From Tolypothrix sp. FACHB-123 (lineage in GTDB: Bacteria > Cyanobacteriota > Cyanobacteriia > Cyanobacteriales > Nostocaceae): DNA of 40,471 bases. The translations under genes and the position numbers were made by a program. How positions within the stretch are numbered: the stretch's first letter is position 1; the number at the start of each line of letters is the position of its first letter. A model generated the notes under the pieces. It made no database searches. It had not been told where the DNA came from and saw only the letters and a program-made list of their open reading frames with translations. The stretch spans positions 1 to 40,471 of the forward strand of contig NZ_JACJRE010000065.1 of assembly GCF_014697075.1 (NCBI RefSeq). Reading direction: 5' to 3'. This document shows, piece after piece, positions 9,598-18,978 of this stretch.

Positions 9598-9984
9598 ATG
9601 GTTCAAGTCAAAATTTACGGTATTAGGGATTATTTAAACCCAATCAAGCAACAACTTTCAGATGTGATTCATAGTTGCGTAATGGATGCATTACAGTTTC
9701 CCGCAAATAAGCGATCGCATCGTTTTTTTCCCTTGGATAAGTCAGACTTTTATTACCCGACTGGGCGCACTGAGCGTTATACCATTATCGAGTTGAGTAT
9801 GATTGAAGGGCGGAGTGTAGCCGCGAAAAAACAATTGATTAAGCTGTTGTTTGAGCGATCGCTTTCTGTAGGGATTACGGCGCAAGATTTAGAGATAACA
9901 ATTTTCGAGAACCCTAAGCATAATTGGGGTTTTCGTGGATTACCAGGTGATGAACACGAACTGAATTACAAAATTGAGGTTTAG
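9598..9984 (+). CDS. Tautomerase-superfamily protein without the usual N-terminal proline
   Basis: The 128-residue protein resembles the Tautomerase_2-type family of the 4-oxalocrotonate tautomerase superfamily. It has a first strand 'VQVKIYGI', a helix with 'IKQQLSDVIHSCVMDAL' and the segment 'HRFFPLDKSDFYYPTGRTERYTIIELSMIEGR'. A second beta-alpha unit follows, with 'KKQLIKLLFERSLSVGITAQDLEITIFE' and a C-terminal 'NWGFRGLPGDE'. Classical members use Pro1 as the catalytic base after Met removal; here position 2 is Val, so ordinary tautomerase chemistry is doubtful. ATG 9598 follows a GAGGA ribosome site. No functional link to neighbours is evident. Confidence 0.75.
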   Translation: MVQVKIYGIRDYLNPIKQQLSDVIHSCVMDALQFPANKRSHRFFPLDKSDFYYPTGRTERYTIIELSMIEGRSVAAKKQLIKLLFERSLSVGITAQDLEITIFENPKHNWGFRGLPGDEHELNYKIEV

Positions 9985-10067
9985 CAAAATAGCTACATCT
10001 GGAAGTAACTAAAACTCCTGAAGCTGTTCTTACAGATGCTTTTTGCTAATTTAAAACTGTAAAAGCG

Positions 10068-13000
10068 TTAATTTAGCGGATTATAGTCTGAAAGTAGCAG
10101 ATCCAAAAGTTTGCGTTCCGATTGAGTTAAATTCTGAGCAGCTTTTTCTAGTTCTTGTAATTTCTGGTATATTAAATCGTGTTCAAAAGTTTCAATTCGT
10201 TCTTGGAGTTCTCCATAGAGTTCTTGTAAAGTAAACTCAGTTGCTAAAGCTAAGGCGATTTGTTCTCTATCTTTACCTAGCGAACGACCTTGGAATTGAT
10301 AATTACCTTGAGAATTTTGGGATAATAGCCCTAGCGCGATCGCTAATAGCAGAGTTTGATAAGCTAGCTTCAATTCCTGACTAGAGCCGATTTCCTCAGG
10401 AATTAAATCGGGAATGTTTTCTTCTGGCGCTGGATGTTCGCTTTGAGTGCGTTCATAACAGTCGCGGTAAAACTCTATCTGACTGAGAAAATAAGCCGGG
10501 AAGCCTAAAGAACGAGTTAAAAGAGCTAAATGTTGCTCGTCTTCCCCTAATAAAGCTGTTAAAGTCCGACTAAAACGACTATAAATTGCAAAAATTTCTT
10601 CCTTATCTTTAGCTCCCACCCACAGAGTTAGCTCTCGTTGAGAGGTTGGGTTTAAATGTGCATCAATATCTTGCAACCTTAGCAAGAGTTTAGCATTATC
10701 GTAAAGCTGATTTAAACGTAAGCTGGCACTATGAGACGCGATTAAATCCGGTTGTTTTAATACTTCTGCAACTGACAAATTAGTTAAATGCTCAAACTGT
10801 TGACGAGCAAATGACATGAGTAGATTTTGAAATTCTCCCACAGACATTTGCCACGACTGCGAACGCTTTACCTGTTCCTGAGTGAATTTTTCTGTGGGTA
10901 GTTTAGCCAAGAAATTCTCGTAATAATTATCAATATCTGTATCTGTCAGCACTGACAGGCGAATTTCGGAAAAGCTAGTTGTCGCTTTGTGATTTTGAGC
11001 TAGTAAATCATCATATATTCTAGAGAAATTAGTAAGAGTTGTACGTAAAGTCTCGGTTTTTTGTCGAGCTATTTTAATTAAATAATTTAACGATTCAACG
11101 CGGAGATTTTGCACATAGAGGTCGTATTCTAATTTTAGTTGCTCGTTATAATTGCGGCGTAATTCTACAGCCGTGGCTTTTAAACTGCTTTCTAAGCGTT
11201 GAATTTGCTTTTGGACTTTTTGAATGCGATCGCGGATATCACTGCTGTATTTCAGCCAAACTATCCCTAGATATATTAAAATAAATACCGCAGTTCCTAG
11301 CAGATGATTAGCTAAGTTAGCCCAGATATTTTGCAATAATAGCCATAGTATTGACTGGCTGAAAATACCTGTAAGAATCACCAGAGCCAGGACAAAAAAT
11401 ACAACAATACTAGGGAAAATTACTAAGTATTTAGTCCGAAAAAGGCTTTCTTCGGCTAGCAGTTCACTGAGTTTATCAGTATGGCTTTCCAGTTGATTCT
11501 CAATACCAGATAGATGTTTTTGTGATTGATTAATTTCTTCTCTTGCGGTTTCCCGTGCGTGAGCGATCGCTATTACCCGCAGTTGTCGCGCTTGTTCGCT
11601 TTCTGTATTTACTGCTTGTTTATAATCGGCGATCGCGGTTTCTAGCTGTTCTTGAATTTTATCTACTTCCGAACTGTTTTCTACAGTAGAATCTTGTAAT
11701 TGTTGCCGTTGTAATTTTAAAGATAAAACTTGATTGAGTAGCTTTTTGGATGCTTCTTTATCAATTGTCACCTGCAATCTAGAATCGAGAAATGCTTCCG
11801 CAAATCGCAATTGAGTCACAAGATTTTCTGGTTGTTCGCTAATTGAATCGGTTTGCAGTTCTAAGTATAAATAAGTCAATAAATTTAATAACTTAACTGC
11901 TTCATTTAAACCTCTAGGTGTAGCATCAATATAGCGATTAATGCTGTTATCTAAAAAATTGGCTAAAGTTTTTTGGGCTTGTTTACTAGAATTTTCTAAC
12001 GTGCGTTTATAAGCAAGTAATTCGCGATTTTCAAATTGTTGGTAAGCACGCTGCAATTCCATACCATATTCTTTCGCCATACCATTACGGATATCAAGGC
12101 GTGGGTTAAAATCTTGCCATACTGGTTTACCGTTATCTCGTTCTAATTGAAGGAAAGCATTATTAAATTCATCACTCAAGACTAAATCTTTAGCATCTAA
12201 TAGCCACTTGCGATTTGCTTCGGGAGTATATTCTGCTCTGGGTAAAAACTGCCTCATAACGATATCAGCAGCTAAAGCACTACTTAAACGAGTAATTATT
12301 GTTTCTTTGGGAAAAAATAATTCTCCATAGCCAAAAGTACTGTAAGCAGGTATTTTTCCTCTAACTTTATGCGTACCAATTAACAAGCCATTGGTTTCTG
12401 GCTCCAAAGTTAAAAAACCTGCAAATGCATCAGCATAACTGAGTAAATTCTCTTTGATTCCCCCGATTCGCTCATCAATTAGCCAGCAGTTATCAAAAGG
12501 CGGTACTTTTTGGTTAGCTGTAATGACTACACCACTAGTCATTTTGTAATCTAGCTCTTTGAGAAATGTATAAGCAGCGCCATAATCAAAAGCTGTAGCT
12601 TGGTTAAATAAACCTGGTAAAAGTAATAAAGCCTCTAAGCTATGGGGTGTATCTGTGAAATATTTAGTAAATAACCAGCGCATCAAACGTACTAGCTCAA
12701 ATACTACTCCTGGTGCAAAATTATTACTAGCTGAGAGCATGAGATAGACGCGATGACTATTACCAATTTCTATTCCCTGGCGTTTAGCAGCAATCGCTTC
12801 TGGTAATTGATTTAGGGTTTTGAGTAAATCGATTAGTTCCGTTTGTAGTTGGTTAGCCGCTTGGTTAAATTGAGTGCGGATTTGGGAGACAGCAGCTTTT
12901 TTACTGTGGGTTTGAGCTAAATCAAAACTCCCATCAGCAAACCGATCTAAATCGGTGCTAAAGCCAAAAGTTTGATTATCCCAAGTTAAAGCGTAAGTTT

Positions 13001-13109
13001 GAATTAAACGACTTTGGATCGTCGATAATTCTTGCAACTGGCGTTTAATGGCTGCACAAAAAGCAGCACTGTGCGGATCGAGTGCAATTAAAATAGTTGG
13101 TTTTGACAT
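10068..13109 (-). CDS. Membrane-anchored coiled-coil protein with degenerate tubulin-like N-domain
   Basis: This is the third gene of the vWA/tubulin-like operon; it encodes 1013 residues and starts 11 bases after the previous stop. The N-terminal ~290 residues align with the tubulin-like GTPase encoded just upstream. TILIALDPHS (5-14) aligns with TVVIGLGGTG, and 126-138 aligns ungapped with the GTP-loop segment 169-181. 'VPPFDNCWLID' (202-212) matches 'RPPFDAVFLID', and 'YSTFGYGELFFP' (256-267) matches 'YCSFGFATLTLP'. The glycines of both nucleotide motifs are replaced (DPHS for GGTG; SNNFAPGV for AGGTGSGT), so it should not bind GTP normally. Coiled coil runs about 455-555, two membrane helices lie at about 561-582 and 603-620, more coiled coil at 622-690, and a helical C-terminal part follows. 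It is probably a membrane receptor or regulator for the tubulin-like partner. Confidence 0.8.
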   Translation of the reverse strand: MSKPTILIALDPHSAAFCAAIKRQLQELSTIQSRLIQTYALTWDNQTFGFSTDLDRFADGSFDLAQTHSKKAAVSQIRTQFNQAANQLQTELIDLLKTLNQLPEAIAAKRQGIEIGNSHRVYLMLSASNNFAPGVVFELVRLMRWLFTKYFTDTPHSLEALLLLPGLFNQATAFDYGAAYTFLKELDYKMTSGVVITANQKVPPFDNCWLIDERIGGIKENLLSYADAFAGFLTLEPETNGLLIGTHKVRGKIPAYSTFGYGELFFPKETIITRLSSALAADIVMRQFLPRAEYTPEANRKWLLDAKDLVLSDEFNNAFLQLERDNGKPVWQDFNPRLDIRNGMAKEYGMELQRAYQQFENRELLAYKRTLENSSKQAQKTLANFLDNSINRYIDATPRGLNEAVKLLNLLTYLYLELQTDSISEQPENLVTQLRFAEAFLDSRLQVTIDKEASKKLLNQVLSLKLQRQQLQDSTVENSSEVDKIQEQLETAIADYKQAVNTESEQARQLRVIAIAHARETAREEINQSQKHLSGIENQLESHTDKLSELLAEESLFRTKYLVIFPSIVVFFVLALVILTGIFSQSILWLLLQNIWANLANHLLGTAVFILIYLGIVWLKYSSDIRDRIQKVQKQIQRLESSLKATAVELRRNYNEQLKLEYDLYVQNLRVESLNYLIKIARQKTETLRTTLTNFSRIYDDLLAQNHKATTSFSEIRLSVLTDTDIDNYYENFLAKLPTEKFTQEQVKRSQSWQMSVGEFQNLLMSFARQQFEHLTNLSVAEVLKQPDLIASHSASLRLNQLYDNAKLLLRLQDIDAHLNPTSQRELTLWVGAKDKEEIFAIYSRFSRTLTALLGEDEQHLALLTRSLGFPAYFLSQIEFYRDCYERTQSEHPAPEENIPDLIPEEIGSSQELKLAYQTLLLAIALGLLSQNSQGNYQFQGRSLGKDREQIALALATEFTLQELYGELQERIETFEHDLIYQKLQELEKAAQNLTQSERKLLDLLLSDYNPLN

Positions 13110-13120
13110 GAGGCTAATCT

Positions 13121-15865
13121 CTACATAATCACATCCAAATCTTCCAGGTAGGCTTCAATTTCTTGAATTTCCATTTCTACCTGTTCTTTAATCTGAGCAT
13201 CTACCCTGTTTTCTCTTAAAACTTTATTAATTTGATTGATATAGCCCTCCAAAGCTAATCTCGCTTTGTCTTGATCTTCGTGGGTAATACTTTCAACTTT
13301 GTCAGCAATTTCCTTAACTAAAAGCTGGTTACCTTTAAAAGCTTTAAATGCGGATTTGCGATCGCTTCCCAAAGGTAAAACTCCGCCTTCTAACTTTCTC
13401 GCTTGATCTGTATAAACGGAGTATTGTCTTTTTTGATTGACAATCAATTTATATGGTTCTGTTGCTAGCGCCAAAGCAAACCAACGCAACGCCCCACCGT
13501 CATCTTCCGGGGGAATTAAATTAGCTAAGTTTGTCCACCGCCGATCTAAGTGTTTGAAGACTTTATCTGGATCTAGGTAAGCTAATTCCATATCTTTCAT
13601 ACCATTAAAGGCAAATAAAGGTACACCTATTTCTACACGAAATAAAGTAACTTTATGAGGTTCGCCGGTGGGGACAAAAGACGGATTTGTTCTGCTTTTT
13701 GGTACTCTGCTTGCTAGAGGTGGAGTGCTAAAAATGGTTTTATTACTTTCTACGCCGTAGTAATAAAATTCTGTAATGACATGCTGCTGTTTAGCAGGAA
13801 TTTCTGTTTCTTGATACTGCCACAAAGGTACTGCTAATTTACCGAGTTGTTGTAAATCTTCTCCTGCATCTTCGGGGTTGCTATCTGCTAATACTTCCTC
13901 AACAGTCATGCTGGTTAGAGGTAGGTAAGTTTCATCTAAAAATTCGATAAATTCATCCCTAACATTTTCAGCTTTTTTATCTGCCCAATGGCTCAAAGTT
14001 TGAGATTTTTCTCGATACCAGCGAATGAAATCTTCACCTGTAACTTTGGGGCGTTTTGATTCCAAATTAACGCGCTGGATGGTATGAATAAAAGGATTAT
14101 CGTTACTGACTTGACGACTAATATCTTGATAACTCTGCTCGATGTCTCGATAAACTTTATCTAGGTTGCTGTGTAGACGCTGACATTTTTCTTTAACGAC
14201 ATCTACCTTATTACGCAACACACCATAAAGTTCAGCCGCTTTATCACATCGCTTCCAATGTAAATAAATCTTCCATTTGTGATCCGCTCGTTCTTTATAT
14301 CTTTGACAAGCTGCTTGGATATTATTCTTATTTAAAAAGAATGCTTGAGCCGCTTCTGTAATTTTTTCTTCTTGTGGTTCTAACTTCAAATTGTTGAAAT
14401 TAAGTTGAGCTTCTTGAGATTTGCGCTGTACTAACTGCTGCAACTCATCTAGTTTTTCGGAAATTTTGGTTAAAAAATACCAAACGTAAGCTAAACCATT
14501 AGGACGATTAATTCCCTTTTCCCAACCATTAACAATAGCAGAAGTAGCAGCCTGATCTAAACGCTGAAGATTGGCTGTTAGTTCTTTGGCTATGCGTTGT
14601 TCAAATTGGTCAAATTGCCGCTTGTAGAGTTCCTTAATTTTGAGTAAGGCTGTGCGGTCAAAGACCATCTCGCCAATTCTAAATTCTGGTTTAATTTGTC
14701 CAACAGATTCGATTTCTGTTAACGCATTTAAAATAGTATTTTCTGCTAACTTACATTCTTGCAGAAAGCGCTCAATTTCGCTATCAACATCAATGGTGAT
14801 CGTCGTTCCCATTAACTCATTTTTCAATAATTTTAGAGCGTCTTCTAATTTCATCCGCTCATATTTTTTGGTGGGTAGAGTTAGGGTAGCAAAGCCAAAG
14901 CTACAATAATTAATTTTTCGTCCTCTTACTGTTTCACCAGTTGCGATGTAAGCACGAATATTATCAGCAACGTTAGCCGCATCTAAACCAATTTGCGAAC
15001 CAATTTGTACGTACAACCCATCAGCAACTAAATTTTGTAAATCATCAGGACGGTTAACTACAGTTCCCTTTTTATTGACACCATCAATTAAAAATACTGC
15101 GTCAAAAGGAGGGCGATCGGCTTTAACTTTGCAAATTCCATAATCGACTTCAATTGGATTTGCTGGTGATAATCCCCAAAAGTGTTCAATTTCTTTGAGA
15201 GCGCCATAAGCATTAGATTTAATTAAATGAGTTTGGGGAAGATTAGCAAATACTCTTGGTAAAACAAATACTCCTGTAACATTAGAAAAACTATTTAAAT
15301 ATTGCCTAGTTAAAAACGCCACATCTAAAAATGTGCCGCTCCCTGTTCCACCTGCTATACTACCAACAATAAAAACTTCGACACCATCACGGTTAGAAAC
15401 TTGAAAATTATCTGAATATGCTTGTGTATTAGTGCGAATTTCTCTGACAGTATTGATTGCTTGGGCGATTAAACCGTTAATATCGCCAACTTTAGCAAAT
15501 AATGCTAACCTTCCCCTAGCGCGAATTTGTCCCGCACCACTAATTAAGCTAGTTGCTGGAATATCTTTCGGCCACCATTCGCTGATATTATCGTTACGTG
15601 TTAAGGGTATGGGATTAGCAACAGAAATTGCATAAAGTTCATTAGGTTCTAAGAAAACCTTATTACCATCCGGTGATTTTTCTCGTTCTTGAATATTTTC
15701 TGTAGTATCAATAGAAAGAAACCGAATAATTTCTGGTACTGAGCCATAAACATCTATAAATCGCTTTTTCAGCTTGAGTACCACTTCATAACCTGTTCCC
15801 CCTAACCCAATGACAACGGTAGGACGAAAGACAACGGTAGGACGCTCAACCCTGTTACTAGACAT
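13121..15865 (-). CDS. Tubulin/FtsZ-superfamily protein (Tubulin_2 type GTPase)
   Basis: The 914-residue protein belongs to the tubulin-like family reported together with vWA proteins and proposed to remodel membranes. Visible motifs are the N-terminal nucleotide loop 'VVIGLGGTGYEVVLKLKKRF' (17-36) and 'FLSIDTTE' (49-56). The tubulin signature 'GSIAGGTGSGTFLD' (168-181) has an intact G-box, and 'RPPFDAVFLIDG' (251-262) follows. The remaining ~570 residues are much longer than FtsZ and largely helical/coiled coil (about 340-620), followed by a unique C-terminal region. ATG 15865 is preceded by AGGAGA. It lies 20 bases after the vWA gene and 11 before its degenerate paralogue, so the three are one operon. 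The function is inferred: GTP-dependent polymer or switch at the membrane; no direct evidence. Confidence 0.88.
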   Translation of the reverse strand: MSSNRVERPTVVFRPTVVIGLGGTGYEVVLKLKKRFIDVYGSVPEIIRFLSIDTTENIQEREKSPDGNKVFLEPNELYAISVANPIPLTRNDNISEWWPKDIPATSLISGAGQIRARGRLALFAKVGDINGLIAQAINTVREIRTNTQAYSDNFQVSNRDGVEVFIVGSIAGGTGSGTFLDVAFLTRQYLNSFSNVTGVFVLPRVFANLPQTHLIKSNAYGALKEIEHFWGLSPANPIEVDYGICKVKADRPPFDAVFLIDGVNKKGTVVNRPDDLQNLVADGLYVQIGSQIGLDAANVADNIRAYIATGETVRGRKINYCSFGFATLTLPTKKYERMKLEDALKLLKNELMGTTITIDVDSEIERFLQECKLAENTILNALTEIESVGQIKPEFRIGEMVFDRTALLKIKELYKRQFDQFEQRIAKELTANLQRLDQAATSAIVNGWEKGINRPNGLAYVWYFLTKISEKLDELQQLVQRKSQEAQLNFNNLKLEPQEEKITEAAQAFFLNKNNIQAACQRYKERADHKWKIYLHWKRCDKAAELYGVLRNKVDVVKEKCQRLHSNLDKVYRDIEQSYQDISRQVSNDNPFIHTIQRVNLESKRPKVTGEDFIRWYREKSQTLSHWADKKAENVRDEFIEFLDETYLPLTSMTVEEVLADSNPEDAGEDLQQLGKLAVPLWQYQETEIPAKQQHVITEFYYYGVESNKTIFSTPPLASRVPKSRTNPSFVPTGEPHKVTLFRVEIGVPLFAFNGMKDMELAYLDPDKVFKHLDRRWTNLANLIPPEDDGGALRWFALALATEPYKLIVNQKRQYSVYTDQARKLEGGVLPLGSDRKSAFKAFKGNQLLVKEIADKVESITHEDQDKARLALEGYINQINKVLRENRVDAQIKEQVEMEIQEIEAYLEDLDVIM

Positions 15866-15885
15866 GAACTCTCCTATGAGATGAT

Positions 15886-17709
15886 TTAAAAGTTTGTTTG
15901 CTCACTGTTTGGCTCAAATGGTCTTTGATGCGCAATCCAATTAAATTGCAGCTTTACATCGCCAATTTCGATAATGTCCTCGTCGTAAAGTTCTTCTGTA
16001 TCGACTTTCTTAGTATTGACAAAAATTACACCTTTCAAACAGTGAATATCAATAATTTTTTTACCTGCTCGCCAAGCTACAACTAACTCAGCATCAGCAT
16101 CGGTATCCGCAATTGCTGGTATTAAATTACTGAGACAAACTTTACTTTGATGCAGACGAGTCAGGCTAATCTCTTCGTCGTCTAAGGATTTTGGTAATGG
16201 TTTGAGGACTAACAGCGCTCCTTCTAAGCGATCGCGCGTGCGCAAATCTTCGACTAATTCCCAGGGGGTTTTGCGTTGAATTAAACAAATGGCGATGAGA
16301 GTAATTAGCAATAGCAGCAGCACTAAGAGCGTCCAAGTAATAATTTTGCGTCCTAGTGGAATTAAAATATTCAGATTAACTTCTGCATTAATAGGACTTG
16401 CAAGGGAGTTATCTGGCTGTAATACCAAGGTAAAATTGCGTTTACCTTCAGAACCGCGATCGCTTACTTGAAATTGCAGAGGAATTTTCGTTTCCCCAAC
16501 TTGCAAGGATATAGGTTTTGGCGATTCTATAACAGAAATATCTTTAAAATTGCCTTGCAGTTGTAATTGAGCAGTTGTGGCAATATTACTCTTAACTACT
16601 AAAGTTTGAGTTGCTGTAGATTGTCCAACTTCTGTAGTCCCAAAATCTAACTTTGTCGGGGAAAATTCCAGCGTTGGCTTAACGGTGACAGGTACATCAA
16701 CCGTCATGGGTGCGATCGCATTATTTGCTGTTGTCAGCACCAAGCGCAAGTTATGGACGCCTCCCTGAACCCGATCTGGTATTTGTAAGCTTAAAGGTAT
16801 ACTTTTGGCTTGATTCGCAGCTAAATCAATTGAGCGATCGCCAGAAATTAAGCTAATACCACTTTGGTGAGGATCTTCTAGTTGTACATTAACTGTAGAG
16901 TTAACATTACTAATACTATTAATTTTAATTTTTTTAGTAGTTCCGGGTAAAACTGGCTGCAAATTTGTTCTGGGTAAATTTACATCTAATTTTGCTTTAA
17001 CTAACACTGGACGAATATTTTGCGCCAGTCTATTTAACTGCACTCCTCCCGGATCTCTTAATACCAGTCCTTTACTACAAAGTGCGGGATTATTCGCAAA
17101 TTCATTCAATTGTTTTTCGTGTTCTTCTAATCCTAAAGATACGAAAAATACATAAGGTTTACATTGTTGTTGGTTTAAAAGTTGAGTGCTACTAGGGATA
17201 GAAACAGGATTATCAATACCCCGGACATCTTCTAATCCATCAGTTAAAAATACTATGCTGACAGTCCGCCCCAGAGAATTATCTCGTTGATTTAAGATAG
17301 CGGAATGTTGTAGCGCTTGTTGTACAGCTTTTCCTGTATGAGTCCGCACGCCATTCGCCTGAAGCGAGTTAATTATTTGCTTGAGCTTTCCTCGGTCGGG
17401 ATTACTATTAATAGCGATATCATTAGCATTGAGAGTGACATCTTTGTCAAAACTATAAATAGTAACTGTATCGCCTAATCTGGCAGTATTTACAAACTCA
17501 GTAATAGAATTTTTTACTTGCGAAAAAATATTCTTTGTCCCGCCTACACCACGCATGGAAGCAGAAGTATCTATTACCACAATCCAGTCAATTCCTCCTT
17601 GAGGATTGCTGGATGCAATAGATAAGTCAGGAATTGACATCAAACTCAAAACCGCAATACTTTGGATTGAGATGTATTTCCTCCAATGCTTGAAGTATTT
17701 AAAATTCAT
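15886..17709 (-). CDS. Secreted-anchored vWA protein with cytosolic FHA-like tail
   Basis: The 607-residue first gene of the operon starts with an N-terminal hydrophobic signal/anchor (about 12-33). A vWA domain (about 42-235) keeps its metal site: DTSAS at 47-51, Thr125 and Asp157 in 'LTDG'. Two Ig-like beta domains (about 240-345 and 346-450) lead to a single membrane helix (about 456-477). The cytosolic end (about 525-592) resembles a degenerate FHA domain, finishing '...YDEDIIEIGDVKLQF', the usual FHA last strands, but lacks a clear phospho-binding GR...S/H core. The topology places the vWA in the periplasm and the FHA-like part next to the tubulin-like proteins. A GGAG site lies about 9 bases before the ATG. 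It probably couples an outside ligand to the cytosolic polymer; inference only. Confidence 0.85.
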   Translation of the reverse strand: MNFKYFKHWRKYISIQSIAVLSLMSIPDLSIASSNPQGGIDWIVVIDTSASMRGVGGTKNIFSQVKNSITEFVNTARLGDTVTIYSFDKDVTLNANDIAINSNPDRGKLKQIINSLQANGVRTHTGKAVQQALQHSAILNQRDNSLGRTVSIVFLTDGLEDVRGIDNPVSIPSSTQLLNQQQCKPYVFFVSLGLEEHEKQLNEFANNPALCSKGLVLRDPGGVQLNRLAQNIRPVLVKAKLDVNLPRTNLQPVLPGTTKKIKINSISNVNSTVNVQLEDPHQSGISLISGDRSIDLAANQAKSIPLSLQIPDRVQGGVHNLRLVLTTANNAIAPMTVDVPVTVKPTLEFSPTKLDFGTTEVGQSTATQTLVVKSNIATTAQLQLQGNFKDISVIESPKPISLQVGETKIPLQFQVSDRGSEGKRNFTLVLQPDNSLASPINAEVNLNILIPLGRKIITWTLLVLLLLLITLIAICLIQRKTPWELVEDLRTRDRLEGALLVLKPLPKSLDDEEISLTRLHQSKVCLSNLIPAIADTDADAELVVAWRAGKKIIDIHCLKGVIFVNTKKVDTEELYDEDIIEIGDVKLQFNWIAHQRPFEPNSEQTNF

Positions 17710-18320
17710 TGGTAGATTGCTCCAGACATACCAGCGATAAAACTATATACAATAAACTGAAAATATACTGACTAAAATTAAGCAGCAAAAAATGTCATAT
17801 TTCTTTCATTAAGAATAGAAATAAGATATTTTTAGTTTGTTATTTCAGAAATTAATCTGCAAGATTTAATTATTAATTTTTGATGGCAATTCTATTAATA
17901 GCCAGAAGCAGTTGATAATTTTTCATATCTGACTGAATACATAAGTAATTAATTTTTGGGAATTATCATCTACATTTCAGCCTGATTAGGCGGAATTTAT
18001 TTAATAGATGACATATCAAGTTATATATTAACTACTTGATGCAAAAATGTCACGTTTTCTTAGATACAAGTGAAATTACTGCTATAATAAAGCTAAACTA
18101 ATTTATCAATTCCGCAAATATATAGATATTAATTGAGATAACAAATAGAATAATTTTATATTTAAGTTTAATTAGCCTTGACAATAAGTCAGATAAATTG
18201 TTAATCACTACCAGTGATGAATGGATCGTTAAGGGTGGGATACCCCACCCCGACATGTGATAATTTGGGCTTGAGTTGCGATCGCTTTCAACAATACATC
18301 CAGCTAAATCGCTGTTAGTT
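17710..18320. other. Long AT-rich gap upstream of the vWA operon
   Basis: About 610 bases without a convincing gene. It should hold the promoter of the vWA/tubulin-like operon (minus strand). I see a perfect hairpin gggtggg/cccaccc at 18233-18250 that may terminate the minus-strand gene ending at 18321. An open frame covering 18098-18382 overlaps that gene's end and has no family-like pattern, so it is not annotated. Confidence 0.5.
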
Positions 18321-18857
18321 CTAAATTCTCCCTTCGGCTTTCGGCTTTCGGAGAGGAACAATTTCAAACTCGAACACAGCAATTAGCCGATCGTCAATAT
18401 AGACTTGAATTCTATGTTTACCATCGGGATCGCCAGGTGCGATCGTCCAAAAATTCTTAATCACGCCATCGGTAGTATTTTGTGTGCGCTTCGTTACTGC
18501 TTCTTTACCATCTGGGGATATGATCAAGTCTTGTCCGCTATCTACACCCCAGGTTTCTGGACGTTTTGGTAATCTGAGAATTTCTCTCCATGTTACTGCA
18601 CCTTTGTAATTTTTGAGTTGAATTTGCCAGCCATATTTAGTTCCTTCTTGTAGCGGGACTCTAAAGGTAGGAATAAAGGTGGTTTTACCTTGAGAACCAA
18701 CTCGTTGTACACCAAATTCAGCTTTATTGACAATAATTGGTTGAGCATCGCTTTGGGGAGAAGCAGCGACAACTTGGATTGGTTCAGCAGCTACGACTTC
18801 AGCCATTAACCAAGAATAAGTTACTAAAACGGTAACAGCCCAAATTCTCATCAACAT
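18321..18857 (-). CDS. Secreted protein of unknown function
   Basis: The 178-residue protein has a cleavable-looking signal peptide: hydrophobic about 5-22, ending 'VVAAEP'. The mature part is a beta-rich domain with 'EFGVQRVGSQGKTTFIPTFRVPL', 'YGWQIQLKNYKGAVTWREILRLPKRPETWG' and the C-terminal 'TIAPGDPDGKHRIQVYIDDRLIAVFEFEIV'. This looks like one Ig-like or jelly-roll domain whose last strand carries an 'I/V-x-I/V-D-D-x-L-I-A' hairpin. I suspect a small DUF family seen in proteobacteria and cyanobacteria but cannot name it. Two Met codons (18857 and 18851) are possible starts; neither has a clear ribosome site. No obvious partner gene is nearby. Confidence 0.75.
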   Translation of the reverse strand: MLMRIWAVTVLVTYSWLMAEVVAAEPIQVVAASPQSDAQPIIVNKAEFGVQRVGSQGKTTFIPTFRVPLQEGTKYGWQIQLKNYKGAVTWREILRLPKRPETWGVDSGQDLIISPDGKEAVTKRTQNTTDGVIKNFWTIAPGDPDGKHRIQVYIDDRLIAVFEFEIVPLRKPKAEGRI

Positions 18858-18978
18858 AGTTTTTTTGGTCGGATCTTTTAATAGTTATTTCTAGCCTTCT
18901 AACCTATCCTCCGGTTGAGGTTCCTCTGAATTAAACAGAATTATTTTTATGGAAAAATATACTAAATTCAGCTATTAG

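Noticed and set aside
18098-18382. Minus-strand open frame upstream of the vWA operon
   Set aside because: It overlaps the end of the secreted-protein gene, has no ribosome site and no recognisable pattern.
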